A stretch of 64,000 nucleotides of DNA from Candidatus Litorirhabdus singularis (lineage in GTDB: Bacteria > Pseudomonadota > Gammaproteobacteria > Pseudomonadales > Halieaceae), in NCBI RefSeq assembly GCF_026262625.1, contig NZ_SHNN01000003.1:496001-560000 (forward strand), written 5' to 3'. Under the pieces are notes generated by a model that searched no databases, had not been told where the DNA came from, and saw only the letters and a program-made list of their open reading frames with translations. Made by a program: the position numbers and the translations under genes. Shown one piece after another: positions 26,431 to 35,489 of the stretch; position 1 is the stretch's first letter; each line of letters starts with the position of its first letter.

Positions 26431-26856
26431 CTAAAAAAAGTCGGCCATCATTTCGTCCACTTCCCAAAATGCACGCAGAGACAATACTTTACCTTCCGCA
26501 TCCACCTTGTAGACCATCACCAGTTCACAGCGCCCGACTGCACCCTCCGCTGAGCGCGTGGTAATGGTGCCAACATTGGCGCACTCGTTACCACAGGCAA
26601 AGCTCTCCCGGATATGAAAGCGCACGTTGCCCGTACCGATAAAGTTATCCCAAAAAGCCGCTATGGCATCGATACCGTGGTGGCCTTTACCCTCTGGGTC
26701 CATTGGCGAGACGCCTACCGGGTCCTCCAGCACAGCCTCCGCATGAAAATTTTCCAGCCAGCCTTCCCGGTCGCCGGCTTCTACGGTTTCAATAGAACGT
26801 ATTGCTGCGGCACGAGCCGGATGCGGTGCACGGTTCTTCATTATTTCATGTGACAT
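26431..26856 (-). CDS. NTF2-like / SnoaL-type protein
   Basis: 141 residues with the cone-shaped NTF2 fold pattern: an N-terminal helix with AIRSIETVEAGDREGWLENF, the strand AVLEDPVG, a loop, then AIAAFWDNFIGTGNVRFHI and a C-terminal strand pair ending LSLRAFWEVDEM. This arrangement is typical of nuclear-transport-factor-2-like enzymes such as ketosteroid isomerases and SnoaL cyclases, as well as many non-enzymatic binders. A steroid-isomerase-like role would fit the catabolic flavour of the window but the catalytic pair cannot be assigned with confidence. It diverges from the LigT-like gene. Confidence 0.75.
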   Translation of the reverse strand: MSHEIMKNRAPHPARAAAIRSIETVEAGDREGWLENFHAEAVLEDPVGVSPMDPEGKGHHGIDAIAAFWDNFIGTGNVRFHIRESFACGNECANVGTITTRSAEGAVGRCELVMVYKVDAEGKVLSLRAFWEVDEMMADFF

Positions 26857-26907
26857 GGTAAAAACTCCCTGATTGCAACACAGCGATAAGTGTATACCCT
26901 GACACCG

Positions 26908-27453
26908 ATGCGAGCCTTCTTTGCTTTTAAACCGAAACCGGAAATCTGTCTGAACATCGAGAGTTGGAGGCGGTTGAACTGGCCACTATTAGCGAGACCC
27001 GTGCCGGTGGCTAACTACCACATGACTCTGGCATTTCTTGGGGATATTAATGAACCGCAGCTGGAAGCTCTGATCGACAAAACTTCAACGCTCGAACTGC
27101 CGAGCTTCAAACTGACACTGGATACCACAGGCTTCTGGAGCAAAACCGGCATATTATGGCTGGGGCCATCGACGCCACCAGCGGCTCTGAACCAGTTGGC
27201 GCAGGCGCTGGGCAGCGTTGCAAGTTCCTGCCAATTGCCTGTCGCACGCAGCCAGTTCAAACCGCACCTTACCTTGGCGCGCCGGGTCAACCCGCCTCCG
27301 GGAGCACCGCTCCAATTGCCTGAGTTCTCATGTGCCTGCAGCAGCTTTGCGCTCTTCGAGTCCAGCCAGGGTAAGCACGGCGTGAGCTATCACACCGTTG
27401 CCGAGTGGGCGCTGCATCCCTCTGCCGGGAAACGCCAGCTCAACCAATCTTAG
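26908..27453 (+). CDS. thpR: RNA 2',3'-cyclic phosphodiesterase (LigT/ThpR family)
   Basis: About 181 residues if begun at the ATG at 26908 (MRAFFAFKP, the normal start of this family); an upstream GTG at 26890 would add six residues. Both H-x-T/S-L tetrapeptides of the 2H phosphoesterase superfamily are present: YHMTLAFLGDI and FKPHLTLARRV. These histidine-threonine pairs form the active site that opens 2',3'-cyclic phosphate ends of RNA. It is a stand-alone small gene, convergent with the DUF1232 gene, and no RNA-repair partner is nearby. Confidence 0.9.
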   Translation: MRAFFAFKPKPEICLNIESWRRLNWPLLARPVPVANYHMTLAFLGDINEPQLEALIDKTSTLELPSFKLTLDTTGFWSKTGILWLGPSTPPAALNQLAQALGSVASSCQLPVARSQFKPHLTLARRVNPPPGAPLQLPEFSCACSSFALFESSQGKHGVSYHTVAEWALHPSAGKRQLNQS

Positions 27454-27456
27454 CTG

Positions 27457-27828
27457 CTAATCTGTTTCAATATTTTCATCCGCGTCACTGCCAAACCAAT
27501 GCTGCATTTTGTCGGCTGCTTTAGTACGAACATCATCGTTGATATAGGTCGCCACCGCTGCCACCGCCAGCGCCAGTACGCCAAGGTCATCGGCATAGCC
27601 AACAACCGGGGTCAGATCCACAATAGCGTCCAGGGGTGCGATAAAATATCCCAGCGACGCCACAATAGTTGCTTTGGCCCAGGCCGGGGCTTTCTCCTCC
27701 TGACTGGCATAGTAAAGCCATAGGGCTTTCTCTATCACTTCGCGACCGGCGGTACGCGCATACACGCGCAACTTGTCCCAGAAACCCTGCTCGGACCAGG
27801 CCTTCGAGTAATCCTGCGGTTCATTCAT
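27457..27828 (-). CDS. YkvA family (DUF1232) membrane-associated protein
   Basis: 123 residues. The central block PAWAKATIVASLGYFIAPLDAIVDLTPVVGYADDLGVLALAV is the DUF1232 signature: a helix, the YF-x-x-P-x-D-x-I-x-D-x-x-P motif and a second helix. The function of this family is not known; it is common and often single-copy near housekeeping genes. The gene ends three bases from the LigT-like gene (tail to tail) and starts 30 bases after the end of fabY on the same strand. Confidence 0.9.
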   Translation of the reverse strand: MNEPQDYSKAWSEQGFWDKLRVYARTAGREVIEKALWLYYASQEEKAPAWAKATIVASLGYFIAPLDAIVDLTPVVGYADDLGVLALAVAAVATYINDDVRTKAADKMQHWFGSDADENIETD

Positions 27829-27858
27829 CAGTTGATTCCCTCAGCCTGAAGCCTTTGT

Positions 27859-29802
27859 TTAGCTCATATCAGCGTAAGGGTTGTCAGTGGGCAACTCAAT
27901 AGCACCGGGTAAGCCATCAATAGTTACTCGCAGCTTGTCGATCACTATCGCCTCGTCCGCAATCATACCCTCGCCAAATCGATAAATAGGCGCATAGTCG
28001 CCGCGATCAGCCGCAAGAAAATACGCGCTGGCTGCGGCTTCGCTGATTTCACGCCTGGCGTAATAAGCCGCCATGGTCTCAGCGCTATACCGCCGCTCCA
28101 GCATCCGCTGAGTACGTGCGGGTGATAGCACCACCGCCGAAGCATTGTTGCCCCCAAATCCCTTGGAGTTCAAAATTGCCACCTCCAGATCCTCGGGGTT
28201 ACGTTGGACATGTTCTGGGCCAATGAGCAGACGTTGCTGATGCACATCATCGGCTACCGCCTCAATAGTAGGTATGCCCGGCAGGATACCGTGCACAAAT
28301 GCACCCAACGCTACTACCAGCTGGTCACCACTGGCAGGCGCAATGGTGTGGCCGACATAGGCCTTAACCGCAACCACCGGCCAGTCCTCAATCTCAAAGG
28401 CCGCCGCAACCTGATCAAATATCTGCGATTCTGTCACACGATTCTGTGGCGTACTGGAGCCGTGGGCCAGCACAAAGCTCTTGCTACGCAAGGCTTCTTC
28501 CCCGGCAACAGCGACTACGGCAGCCGCCGCTTTGGCCATGGTGATGTGATTGCCAGGCCCCGGCGCGGTAATCGATTTTTTAATACCGTCGGCATCAATG
28601 AAAACATCGGTTATCGAGCCTAGTAATGGCGCGCCCAATTCAACCGCCAAGGCGTCGTCCATTAACACGAAATACTGACTGGCCTCCCCCATGGTAAATC
28701 CACAGTTCTCGCCAAAGGGGCGACTCGCACGGCGATGATCCACTGCCGCATCACCATAAGTTCGAATCATGTTTTCGTCGGTTGCCAGAGCACCCATAGT
28801 GGCAAACCCATCCATCAATTCAGGCACTATTGGGGCCTCACTATTACCCACCATAGCGACTCGAACTTTACCGGCCTGAATATCCGCTACCGCAATGCGC
28901 AAGTTTGACAAGAAAGTCGCGCAAGCTGCCACCGAACTACTGGCGATGCCGACATTCGCCAGCACATAGGCATTAATGAAGTCCGTTGGCATGGAGTTAA
29001 TACCCATCACCAAGGCCTTGGTGGTGACCCGATCGCCTTTCATGCGTGACTGCTGCATGCCGCCGTAGCCGCTCTGGTCCATCTGTCCGAAACCGCTACT
29101 GGAATAAACCCCGACCTGGTCAGGGTTTACATGGCGCAGAATCTCCTTCCACTCGATGCCCACTGAGCGCAGTGCATCGGTGGCCCCAAACAGCGCCATC
29201 TGCAATCCGCGCGGCTGGAAGCGAGAATTGTATAACTCGCTGATCGCAAAACCACTGGGTAGCTGACCGGCGGCTTTGACCGGAAAGTCGCGCTGATTGT
29301 CGAGCTTCACATTAACAGAGCCGACCACTGTCACCAGGGCCTCCTTATCACCCACCAAATCCAGACTCCAACCTTCCGGCAGCGGTTCCGGCACTTGCGC
29401 CAGAGGCATAGCAAATTGCAAACCAGCGCTGGTATCAGCAGGGCTCAGGCTGGCGTTGGACTGCCAATGCAATGCATCGACGTTGAAGTATTCCGGCGCC
29501 ACCCGGCGCACCAGCGTGCCGGCGCAGACAACTTCTGCAAATCCTGCAGCAACAGCGCTGGCATCGAGTACTGTGCCTTCGGCAAGATCAGTGTTATCGG
29601 TATTTTCAATGCCATGAACTACGCGAAATCGACCGTCAGCCTCTGCAGCAACCAAGCCCATCATTACCGCCAGACCGACCAGAGTCTGGCGACGCTGCGC
29701 CTCGGGTAAGACATCGATAACCATACGCCGGAAACTTTGGAATCCCGAGGTGCGACCGGCGGCATTGACACCACCCATACCCACGATAACTGGTAAACGC
29801 AT
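27859..29802 (-). CDS. fabY: Beta-ketoacyl-ACP synthase, FabY type
   Basis: About 647 residues from the ATG at 29802, which has GAGG six bases upstream and gives the start MRLPVIVGMGGVNAAGRTS. The thiolase-fold ketosynthase has its catalytic cysteine in SSSVAACATF (about 294) and the two histidines in LAHGSSTPQN (about 447) and VGHTIAPASGDQL (about 483). Length and opening sequence match FabY of Pseudomonas, a long KAS that starts fatty acid synthesis from acetyl-CoA and replaces FabH. It therefore probably makes acetoacetyl-ACP. It is divergent from the Rieske oxygenase gene across a 253-base spacer. An alternative reading is another FabB/F-like long synthase. Confidence 0.82.
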   Translation of the reverse strand: MRLPVIVGMGGVNAAGRTSGFQSFRRMVIDVLPEAQRRQTLVGLAVMMGLVAAEADGRFRVVHGIENTDNTDLAEGTVLDASAVAAGFAEVVCAGTLVRRVAPEYFNVDALHWQSNASLSPADTSAGLQFAMPLAQVPEPLPEGWSLDLVGDKEALVTVVGSVNVKLDNQRDFPVKAAGQLPSGFAISELYNSRFQPRGLQMALFGATDALRSVGIEWKEILRHVNPDQVGVYSSSGFGQMDQSGYGGMQQSRMKGDRVTTKALVMGINSMPTDFINAYVLANVGIASSSVAACATFLSNLRIAVADIQAGKVRVAMVGNSEAPIVPELMDGFATMGALATDENMIRTYGDAAVDHRRASRPFGENCGFTMGEASQYFVLMDDALAVELGAPLLGSITDVFIDADGIKKSITAPGPGNHITMAKAAAAVVAVAGEEALRSKSFVLAHGSSTPQNRVTESQIFDQVAAAFEIEDWPVVAVKAYVGHTIAPASGDQLVVALGAFVHGILPGIPTIEAVADDVHQQRLLIGPEHVQRNPEDLEVAILNSKGFGGNNASAVVLSPARTQRMLERRYSAETMAAYYARREISEAAASAYFLAADRGDYAPIYRFGEGMIADEAIVIDKLRVTIDGLPGAIELPTDNPYADMS

Positions 29803-29989
29803 AATTCCCTCATGGGCGGCATCGGGGCCGCCCGCGACTGGCAAAACGTGAATTACACCATTAGTCACCAGCCGGGGTCCAGACCAGCACCTCACCATCC
29901 ATCTGGTGATTGCCTTTTGCAGCGCATTCCAGCCATCACAGCAGCCACCCAAGCCACAACTGCGACTATCTTGATCGAGGTCAGTCCGG

Positions 29990-30009
29990 CTAGCGTAGTA
30001 CTGCGCTAG
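29990..30009. promoter_or_regulatory. 20-base near-perfect palindrome upstream of the Rieske oxygenase
   Basis: CTAGCGTAGTACTGCGCTAG matches its own reverse complement at 18 of 20 positions and ends 46 bases before the oxygenase ATG. TTGATC at 29971-29976 could be a -35 box placing the -10 region inside the palindrome. This is what a TetR- or MarR-type repressor site looks like. The regulator is not identified. Confidence 0.5.
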
Positions 30010-30055
30010 ATTGCTGGACTAGCAGACACACAACAATGATAAGGAGAGATGCCAC

Positions 30056-31594
30056 ATGGTCGAATTTGTTACAGGTAGTAACCGATCAGCGGGAGCCAGC
30101 TACGCCGACATCTTGGATGCAGACTCGCACCCGGTACGCGATATTCTCCGCGCCGAGTCTCCGCTTGAGCCCGGCCCCACCCGCATACCTGCAGATTATT
30201 ACTATTCACGGGAGATCCATGAACGTGAGATAGAGAAAATCTGGAAGCGCAGCTGGCAACTGGCCTGCCACGAAGACGAGCTGCGCGATATTGGTGACTA
30301 TTACGTTTACGATATCGCCACGCTGTCATTCCTGGTGGTCAAGACCGCCGAAGACACCTACCAGGCCTTCTACAATCAATGCCTACACCGCGGACGCCAG
30401 CTCTGTGACCAGAGTGGAAAATCTGCTTATGTATTTCGCTGCCCGTTTCATGGCTGGGCCTGGAATCTCGACGGCTCACTGCAAGAGATACCCTGTGAAT
30501 GGGATTTTCCATCGGTCGATAAAGCCGAATACGGACTGCCGGAAGTCCAGGTAGCACGCTGGGGAGGGTTTTTGTTCATAAACCCCGATCCAGAAGCGGA
30601 GTCCTTTGCCAGTCATATCGGCAACCTGTCAGATCATTTCACTCTGCTGCCCTTCGAAAAGCGCTATAAGGCCGTGCATGTAGCCAAAGTCCTCAAGGTC
30701 AACTGGAAAGTGGCTCAGGAAGCCTTTATGGAGGCGTACCATGTCATCGCCACCCACCCCACTATTCTGGATTCACTGGGTGACAGTAATTCCAAGTATG
30801 ATGTGTTTGGCAATTATTCTCGCGCCATCTCTCCACAGCAGGTGGAGAGCCCGCATATTCGGCCCTACGAGCCTGCGCCTGACTCCCGCATGTTCACCAG
30901 GCTCAAGCACGCGATTACCGGGTTCCTCTACGAACGTATCGAGGACAACCTGGTCGCCGTAACCGACCACAAAGGCCGCGTCAGTCATTTTCACGCCGAC
31001 GGCAGCTGGGTCAATGGACCGATGACCCACTGCGACCCGAACATGTGCAATTGGATTGGCGGCAAACAACTGCCGGGTGCAGAGTCAGTGCCTTATCCGG
31101 CTATGCCAGAGCCTGCGCCTTCCGAAAACCGTCGTTCGGTTGCAGCCAAGCCGATTCGCGAAGACTTACGCGCTACCCTGGGTGATAGCGTCGATGAAAT
31201 TTCTGACGCTGAGTTACTGGACGCTATCTACTTTACCGTCTTCCCGAACTGGCACCCCTGGGGGTCCTTCAACGACATCTTTTATCGTTTCAGCCCGAAT
31301 GGCGACAATCCCGATGAGTGCGTGCACGAGTGCTGGTACATGCGCCCCTCGCCCAATGGTGAAGAACGTCCGGACCCGGCGCCTGTCCACTGGCTGGATG
31401 CCGACGCCGATTATACAGAGGCGCCAGAGCTGGGTTTGCTGGCCAAAGTATTTAATCAGGATGTCCACAACATGCCGCAGGTACAAAAAGGACTCAAGGC
31501 GATGAAGCGTCAGGAAGTGATTTTTGCAGATTACGAGGAATCCAAAATTCGCCACTGGTACCAACTTTATTTGCGGGCAATGGAGCTGGATTAA
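30056..31594 (+). CDS. Rieske non-heme iron oxygenase, large (alpha) subunit
   Basis: 512 residues. The Rieske [2Fe-2S] motif is complete: C109-x-H111 and C129-x2-H132 with 17 residues between (CLHRG...CPFHGW). The catalytic domain has the mononuclear iron motif EAYHVIATH (H229, H234). Such proteins hydroxylate aromatic rings, steroids or quaternary amines with O2 and electrons from a separate reductase. No ferredoxin, reductase or beta subunit gene is adjacent, so it is either a homotrimeric single-component terminal oxygenase or uses a partner elsewhere. AAGGAG lies 10 bases before the ATG. It stands alone behind a likely operator. Confidence 0.92.
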   Translation: MVEFVTGSNRSAGASYADILDADSHPVRDILRAESPLEPGPTRIPADYYYSREIHEREIEKIWKRSWQLACHEDELRDIGDYYVYDIATLSFLVVKTAEDTYQAFYNQCLHRGRQLCDQSGKSAYVFRCPFHGWAWNLDGSLQEIPCEWDFPSVDKAEYGLPEVQVARWGGFLFINPDPEAESFASHIGNLSDHFTLLPFEKRYKAVHVAKVLKVNWKVAQEAFMEAYHVIATHPTILDSLGDSNSKYDVFGNYSRAISPQQVESPHIRPYEPAPDSRMFTRLKHAITGFLYERIEDNLVAVTDHKGRVSHFHADGSWVNGPMTHCDPNMCNWIGGKQLPGAESVPYPAMPEPAPSENRRSVAAKPIREDLRATLGDSVDEISDAELLDAIYFTVFPNWHPWGSFNDIFYRFSPNGDNPDECVHECWYMRPSPNGEERPDPAPVHWLDADADYTEAPELGLLAKVFNQDVHNMPQVQKGLKAMKRQEVIFADYEESKIRHWYQLYLRAMELD

Positions 31595-31627
31595 TTGAAA
31601 TAGCTTGTCCAGCGTTTGATTGCAGGC

Positions 31628-32764
31628 CTAAGTCCCGCCTAACAGTACAGCCTGCAACTGTTGCTGCGCAGCCACATTACTCAGCCTGTCGCGATAAAAC
31701 CGCACGGCGTTGCTGGCCAGTTCGTCTCGCGCTGCCGGTGCATCTGCCAATTCCACAATTGCCTGCGCTAAAGCCTGCGGATCAGCCGCGGGTACCGTAT
31801 GCCATGGCTGATAATCAACCCCGGCACTGAATCTCTCAGTGCATTCGGTGGCCGCAGTGATAATGCAGCGACCTACTCGCGCATAGGCATAAAGCTTCAG
31901 CGGCAGCACCCGCTGGGTTTTCTCGGTATCACCAAAAATACCCAGACAGATGTCGGACTCAGCTATCGCGCCGGCCAACTCCTGACTCGACATCCACTGC
32001 CGTTGCCAGTTCAGGCAACCGGGGTTCGCCGCCAGTACCTGCTCGAGCTCAGCCGCCTGCTGGCCATCACCAATGACACTGATCTCAATATCCACTCGAT
32101 CCGCCAACAGCGCGGCTGCGGCGGTGATAGTTTGCACACCATGTAAGGGTATAAGAGTCCCCACAAATAGCACCCTACAGCGCGCCGGATCAGCCTGCTC
32201 TGTAACGGGGATAAAATTTTCCTCATCAGTCGACAGTGGGATCGCCAACACCTGCTCAGCGCGCAGCCCAAACAAAGCGCACAAGTGGCTGGCGCTTTGT
32301 TCTGTGTCGACAATATTAATGCTCGCGGCGCGCAAAGCGCGACGCTCCAGCAAAAATAGCAGACGGGCCGCCAGACTGTTCTCGCGCAACAGACCACGAT
32401 CCAGAACGACCGTATCGTACAGCGATATAAAAGTATCGACGACAACCCGCTTACTGCGACGCGGCAGAAAAGACAGTGCCCATAAGAGGAGAGTGCCGGG
32501 GTAAGGGACATAGATGCAATCTATAGGAGGATGCCGCAGGTAGCAGAAAAGTACTGCACAATGGGCCGCCAACATCCGCCAGAAATTGCGCAACACGCGG
32601 CCGAGCCCAGCACTGCGCTGGGTGCTGGTGGCCCACGCTGAATAATGTATCTTGCTCACACTGAAGTGCGCGGAATCTTGCAGAGCAGCCACGCGATGAA
32701 GTACGTTCGGGTAGCCTTCAGACTCCAACTGCACCCCCAGAATTAGCAGCGTGGGCTTATCCAT
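31628..32764 (-). CDS. Glycosyltransferase, GT4 (GT-B fold)
   Basis: About 378 residues from the ATG at 32764 (MDKPTLLILGVQLESEGYPN); this start overlaps the end of the GT2 gene by eight bases, and longer forms run deep into it. The second half has a typical GT-B nucleotide-sugar domain: RVLFVGTLIPLHGVQTI, then VSVIGDGQQAAELEQVL and the region SDICLGIFGDTEKTQRVLPLKLYAYARVGRCIIT, where the usual E-x7-E becomes a related acidic patch. It would add a sugar to a glycan or lipid, perhaps in envelope polysaccharide assembly together with its GT2 neighbour. The acceptor is unknown. Confidence 0.85.
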   Translation of the reverse strand: MDKPTLLILGVQLESEGYPNVLHRVAALQDSAHFSVSKIHYSAWATSTQRSAGLGRVLRNFWRMLAAHCAVLFCYLRHPPIDCIYVPYPGTLLLWALSFLPRRSKRVVVDTFISLYDTVVLDRGLLRENSLAARLLFLLERRALRAASINIVDTEQSASHLCALFGLRAEQVLAIPLSTDEENFIPVTEQADPARCRVLFVGTLIPLHGVQTITAAAALLADRVDIEISVIGDGQQAAELEQVLAANPGCLNWQRQWMSSQELAGAIAESDICLGIFGDTEKTQRVLPLKLYAYARVGRCIITAATECTERFSAGVDYQPWHTVPAADPQALAQAIVELADAPAARDELASNAVRFYRDRLSNVAAQQQLQAVLLGGT

Positions 32765-33806
32765 CGCGAACAAATTCGGGGAAGTCATCCATCTTTCCAG
32801 CGATACCATGGCCAATGCCAAACACCAGACATTTCAGGCGGCGCAGCTTATTGGTTTCGAAAACCAGTACTGCCAGCAACTCAGCCGCAAAACCCAGACT
32901 TCTGCGCAGACACCAACGCGGCTCGCGTAACACGTATTCCAGCAGCAGCCGCGTAGTGTTCCGGGCGTTGGTATAGTCCCGCAACGGACTGTGCCGATAG
33001 GGCCGCATGCCACCTAACCAGCTGCCGCTATCATATTCCTCGCCAATGCTATGCCGCATCATCGAACCAGGATACAGCGCAACAAGGCAACCTGCGTTAC
33101 GTGCTCGCAAACAAATTTCGTGATCAATGCCGTCAATAAAAAACTCTTCCCGAAATCCACCGAGGCTGCGCCAGCTATCGAGGTGCATCAAGGTACCCGA
33201 CGTGATGACGGTGGCCACGGGGATCGGCGCTGCGGCGGAGTCCGCAGTAATTTTGTGGAGTCCCCGGGAAACACTGAAATAGTTGCACCCCAGTAGCACC
33301 GGACATACAGAGCTGCGTGACCAGGCGGCTATCATCATAGGCACAAAATCTACCTCCAGCCTGCTGTCCTGATCGAGTGTAACCACCCATTCATAGCCTG
33401 CATCCAGCGCCAGCTGACAGCCCTGATTCAGCGCAACACCCAGCCCCTGATTGATATCGTTGCTATGAAAGTGCAAGCGCGGGTGAGTCACTATGTGCCC
33501 CGCACCCGCTCCAGTGTTATCTACCAAAAATACGGCGTCGAACTCAGACAACAGTAGCTGCAAGTGTGCATCAAATTCTGAATCGGGCTGATAACTGACG
33601 ATGACCGCCGCAGTAGTCTGCACCGAAGGTGCTGCAGCAACGGTCATACGCAGTGCTTCCAGTGGCCGCAGAAAGGGGCTCGGATAGCCGGGCCCGCGCC
33701 AACGGCTGCCAAAGTCGCCAAGAGAGGAGGAAGCATATATCTCATGCCCGCTATTGAAACCCACGGCATCCAGCTTGACAAGCAAAGGGCCAGCGCGACC
33801 AGCCAT
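32757..33806 (-). CDS. Glycosyltransferase family 2 (rhamnosyltransferase-like)
   Basis: Up to 349 residues if begun at the ATG at 33806, which directly follows the stop of the carboxyltransferase gene (TGAATG). The recognisable GT2 domain begins only near residue 58 (TTAAVIVSYQPD), so the ATG at 33647 with GGAAG upstream is a good alternative start giving about 296 residues. Motifs: VFLVDNTGAG, NDINQGLGVALNQGCQLALDAGYEWVVTLDQDS (the DXD-like DQD) and GGFREEFFIDGIDHEICLRARNAG. This pattern is that of dTDP-rhamnosyltransferases. It forms a pair with the following GT4 gene, with eight bases of overlap. Confidence 0.85.
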   Translation of the reverse strand: MAGRAGPLLVKLDAVGFNSGHEIYASSSLGDFGSRWRGPGYPSPFLRPLEALRMTVAAAPSVQTTAAVIVSYQPDSEFDAHLQLLLSEFDAVFLVDNTGAGAGHIVTHPRLHFHSNDINQGLGVALNQGCQLALDAGYEWVVTLDQDSRLEVDFVPMMIAAWSRSSVCPVLLGCNYFSVSRGLHKITADSAAAPIPVATVITSGTLMHLDSWRSLGGFREEFFIDGIDHEICLRARNAGCLVALYPGSMMRHSIGEEYDSGSWLGGMRPYRHSPLRDYTNARNTTRLLLEYVLREPRWCLRRSLGFAAELLAVLVFETNKLRRLKCLVFGIGHGIAGKMDDFPEFVRDG

Positions 33807-35288
33807 TCAATCCAGATACAACGCCTGAATGATCTCATTACGCAGCTCCCCAGGCGCAATCACCTTATCGAAAGCCATAGCGTCAGCCGGCACCCAGGCT
33901 CCTGATTGCAGTTCCTGCATCTGCGCAGACTCTTCGGCACTGGCCCGCGTGGCCTCGGCACCACCAATAGCTGGCACGCCGCCGAGAGTAACACTCGGCA
34001 GTGCCAAGCTGATGGTCTGACGATCCCAGGGGTTCATCCCCATCACCGAACTTCCGAATCCAAACGCCTTGCGCAACGTCGCTACAACCTTGCGACCGCG
34101 ATAACGGCGCTGTGCCGCAAACATCTGTCCGGCAGCGCGCAGCACCCCCTCCCGCTCAGAGGCTGCACCGGGCAATACTCCGGGGTTATCCAACAGGCTA
34201 AGCAATGGCAAACCAAAAGCGGCGGCCACATCAATAAAATGAGTTGCTTTATAGGCACCAGCGGCGGTGATCGCACCGGCCATTACAGCAGGCTGATTCG
34301 CCACGATCATGCAGGCCACACCACCGATTCGCGCCAGCGCCACAATCATGGTTCGACCATAAGCTGGCTGCAATTCAAAGAGGGTCTGGCTGTCTACCAA
34401 CTCCTGTAATACATCGCGCATATCATAGGCGAGGTTAACCTGAGGTGGTATCAAGGTCATCAGTTGATCTACCGCTCGCGGCTGCGCCGCTGGCGCTTCG
34501 CGAGATTCAGGCACCTTCCCACCCGCCCGTGCCGGCAACATCGACAAAAAATAGCGCGCCATAGCCACAGCCTCAGCTTCGCTGTTGGCCAGGTTATGGG
34601 CTACACCGCTTTCTGCCGTATGCATCTGAGCACCACCGAGTTCCTCAGCGGTTGCATCAATACCCAGCGCGGCCTTAACCAACGGTGGACCGGCCGTAAA
34701 CATGGCCGAACCAGCAGTCATGATAATCAGGTCAGCAAACATTCCTGTGAGCGCGCCATGCCCCGCTGAGGTTCCCATAACCAGAGTCACCACTGGCACC
34801 TGCCCCTTGAGGTCGGCTACCAGTTGTAAATCTCCCGGCGCAACCGGATAGCGCTCACTGCCGTTAGTCGCGCGTTCCCCAGCGCCATCCAGCATTAGCA
34901 CAAGCGGCAGCTGCTGCTCAGCCGCCATACGTACCAGACGCGCTCGCTTAGCCGCATTCGGATGTCCAATAGAGCCGCCCTTGACCGTAAAGTCCTCGGC
35001 CATTACAACCACCGAACGGCCATGCACTCGACCGGTGCCGCCGACTAAACCATCACCTGGAACCGCAGCGGCTCCGCCCGGGTGATTACCGCCCGCCAAA
35101 GCCCCTATTTCACTAAAACTGGCTGAGTCGCAGAGGATATCTATACGCTCACGGGCGGTTTGCCGGTTGCGTGAGTGCTGGCGCGCGATCTTATCTTCGC
35201 CGCCCATCGCTTTCGCGGCATCGGTGCGTGCCTGTAGCTGCTGTAACAGACTGTTCCAGGCTTCTGGATTGTGTGTTGCCAAAACCAT
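33807..35288 (-). CDS. Acyl-CoA carboxylase, carboxyltransferase (beta) subunit
   Basis: About 493 residues from the ATG at 35288 (an upstream TTG at 35321 would add eleven). The two crotonase-fold halves of the carboxyltransferase are seen: RQTARERIDIL, FTVKGGSIGHPNAAKRARLVRMA and LMLDGAGER in the N-half, and GGVACMIVANQPAVMAG, FIDVAAAFGLPLLSLLDNPG and KAFGFGSSVMGMNPW in the C-half. It would move CO2 from carboxybiotin to an acyl-CoA (propionyl-, methylcrotonyl- or related). The biotin carboxylase alpha subunit, normally adjacent, is not in the window. It is directly followed by the GT2 gene with no spacer. Confidence 0.88.
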   Translation of the reverse strand: MVLATHNPEAWNSLLQQLQARTDAAKAMGGEDKIARQHSRNRQTARERIDILCDSASFSEIGALAGGNHPGGAAAVPGDGLVGGTGRVHGRSVVVMAEDFTVKGGSIGHPNAAKRARLVRMAAEQQLPLVLMLDGAGERATNGSERYPVAPGDLQLVADLKGQVPVVTLVMGTSAGHGALTGMFADLIIMTAGSAMFTAGPPLVKAALGIDATAEELGGAQMHTAESGVAHNLANSEAEAVAMARYFLSMLPARAGGKVPESREAPAAQPRAVDQLMTLIPPQVNLAYDMRDVLQELVDSQTLFELQPAYGRTMIVALARIGGVACMIVANQPAVMAGAITAAGAYKATHFIDVAAAFGLPLLSLLDNPGVLPGAASEREGVLRAAGQMFAAQRRYRGRKVVATLRKAFGFGSSVMGMNPWDRQTISLALPSVTLGGVPAIGGAEATRASAEESAQMQELQSGAWVPADAMAFDKVIAPGELRNEIIQALYLD

Positions 35289-35411
35289 TCCCTCGCGTGA
35301 AGACTGACGTGCAAAGACCAACGCCTATCTTACCGTGGAATCGCGCAAAGTATGAGGTTTTGGAATTCAGCGAGCGGAGTATCAGTACAAAGCCAGCTAG
35401 GGACAACCATC

Positions 35412-35444
35412 AAAATAGCCGCGGGCACAGGGCTGCACCCGCGG
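35412..35444 (-). terminator. Rho-independent terminator after ppa
   Basis: On the minus strand a GC-rich stem (CCGCGGG...CCCGCGG, extended by further pairs) at 35444-35419 is followed by a TATTTT run. It lies 45 bases beyond the pyrophosphatase stop and before the next minus-strand gene. The opposite strand also shows an A-run, so it may act in both directions. Confidence 0.75.
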
Positions 35445-35489
35445 AAAAATCAAGCAGACACCATCAAATCAGGCGCCTGCAGCATTGTG

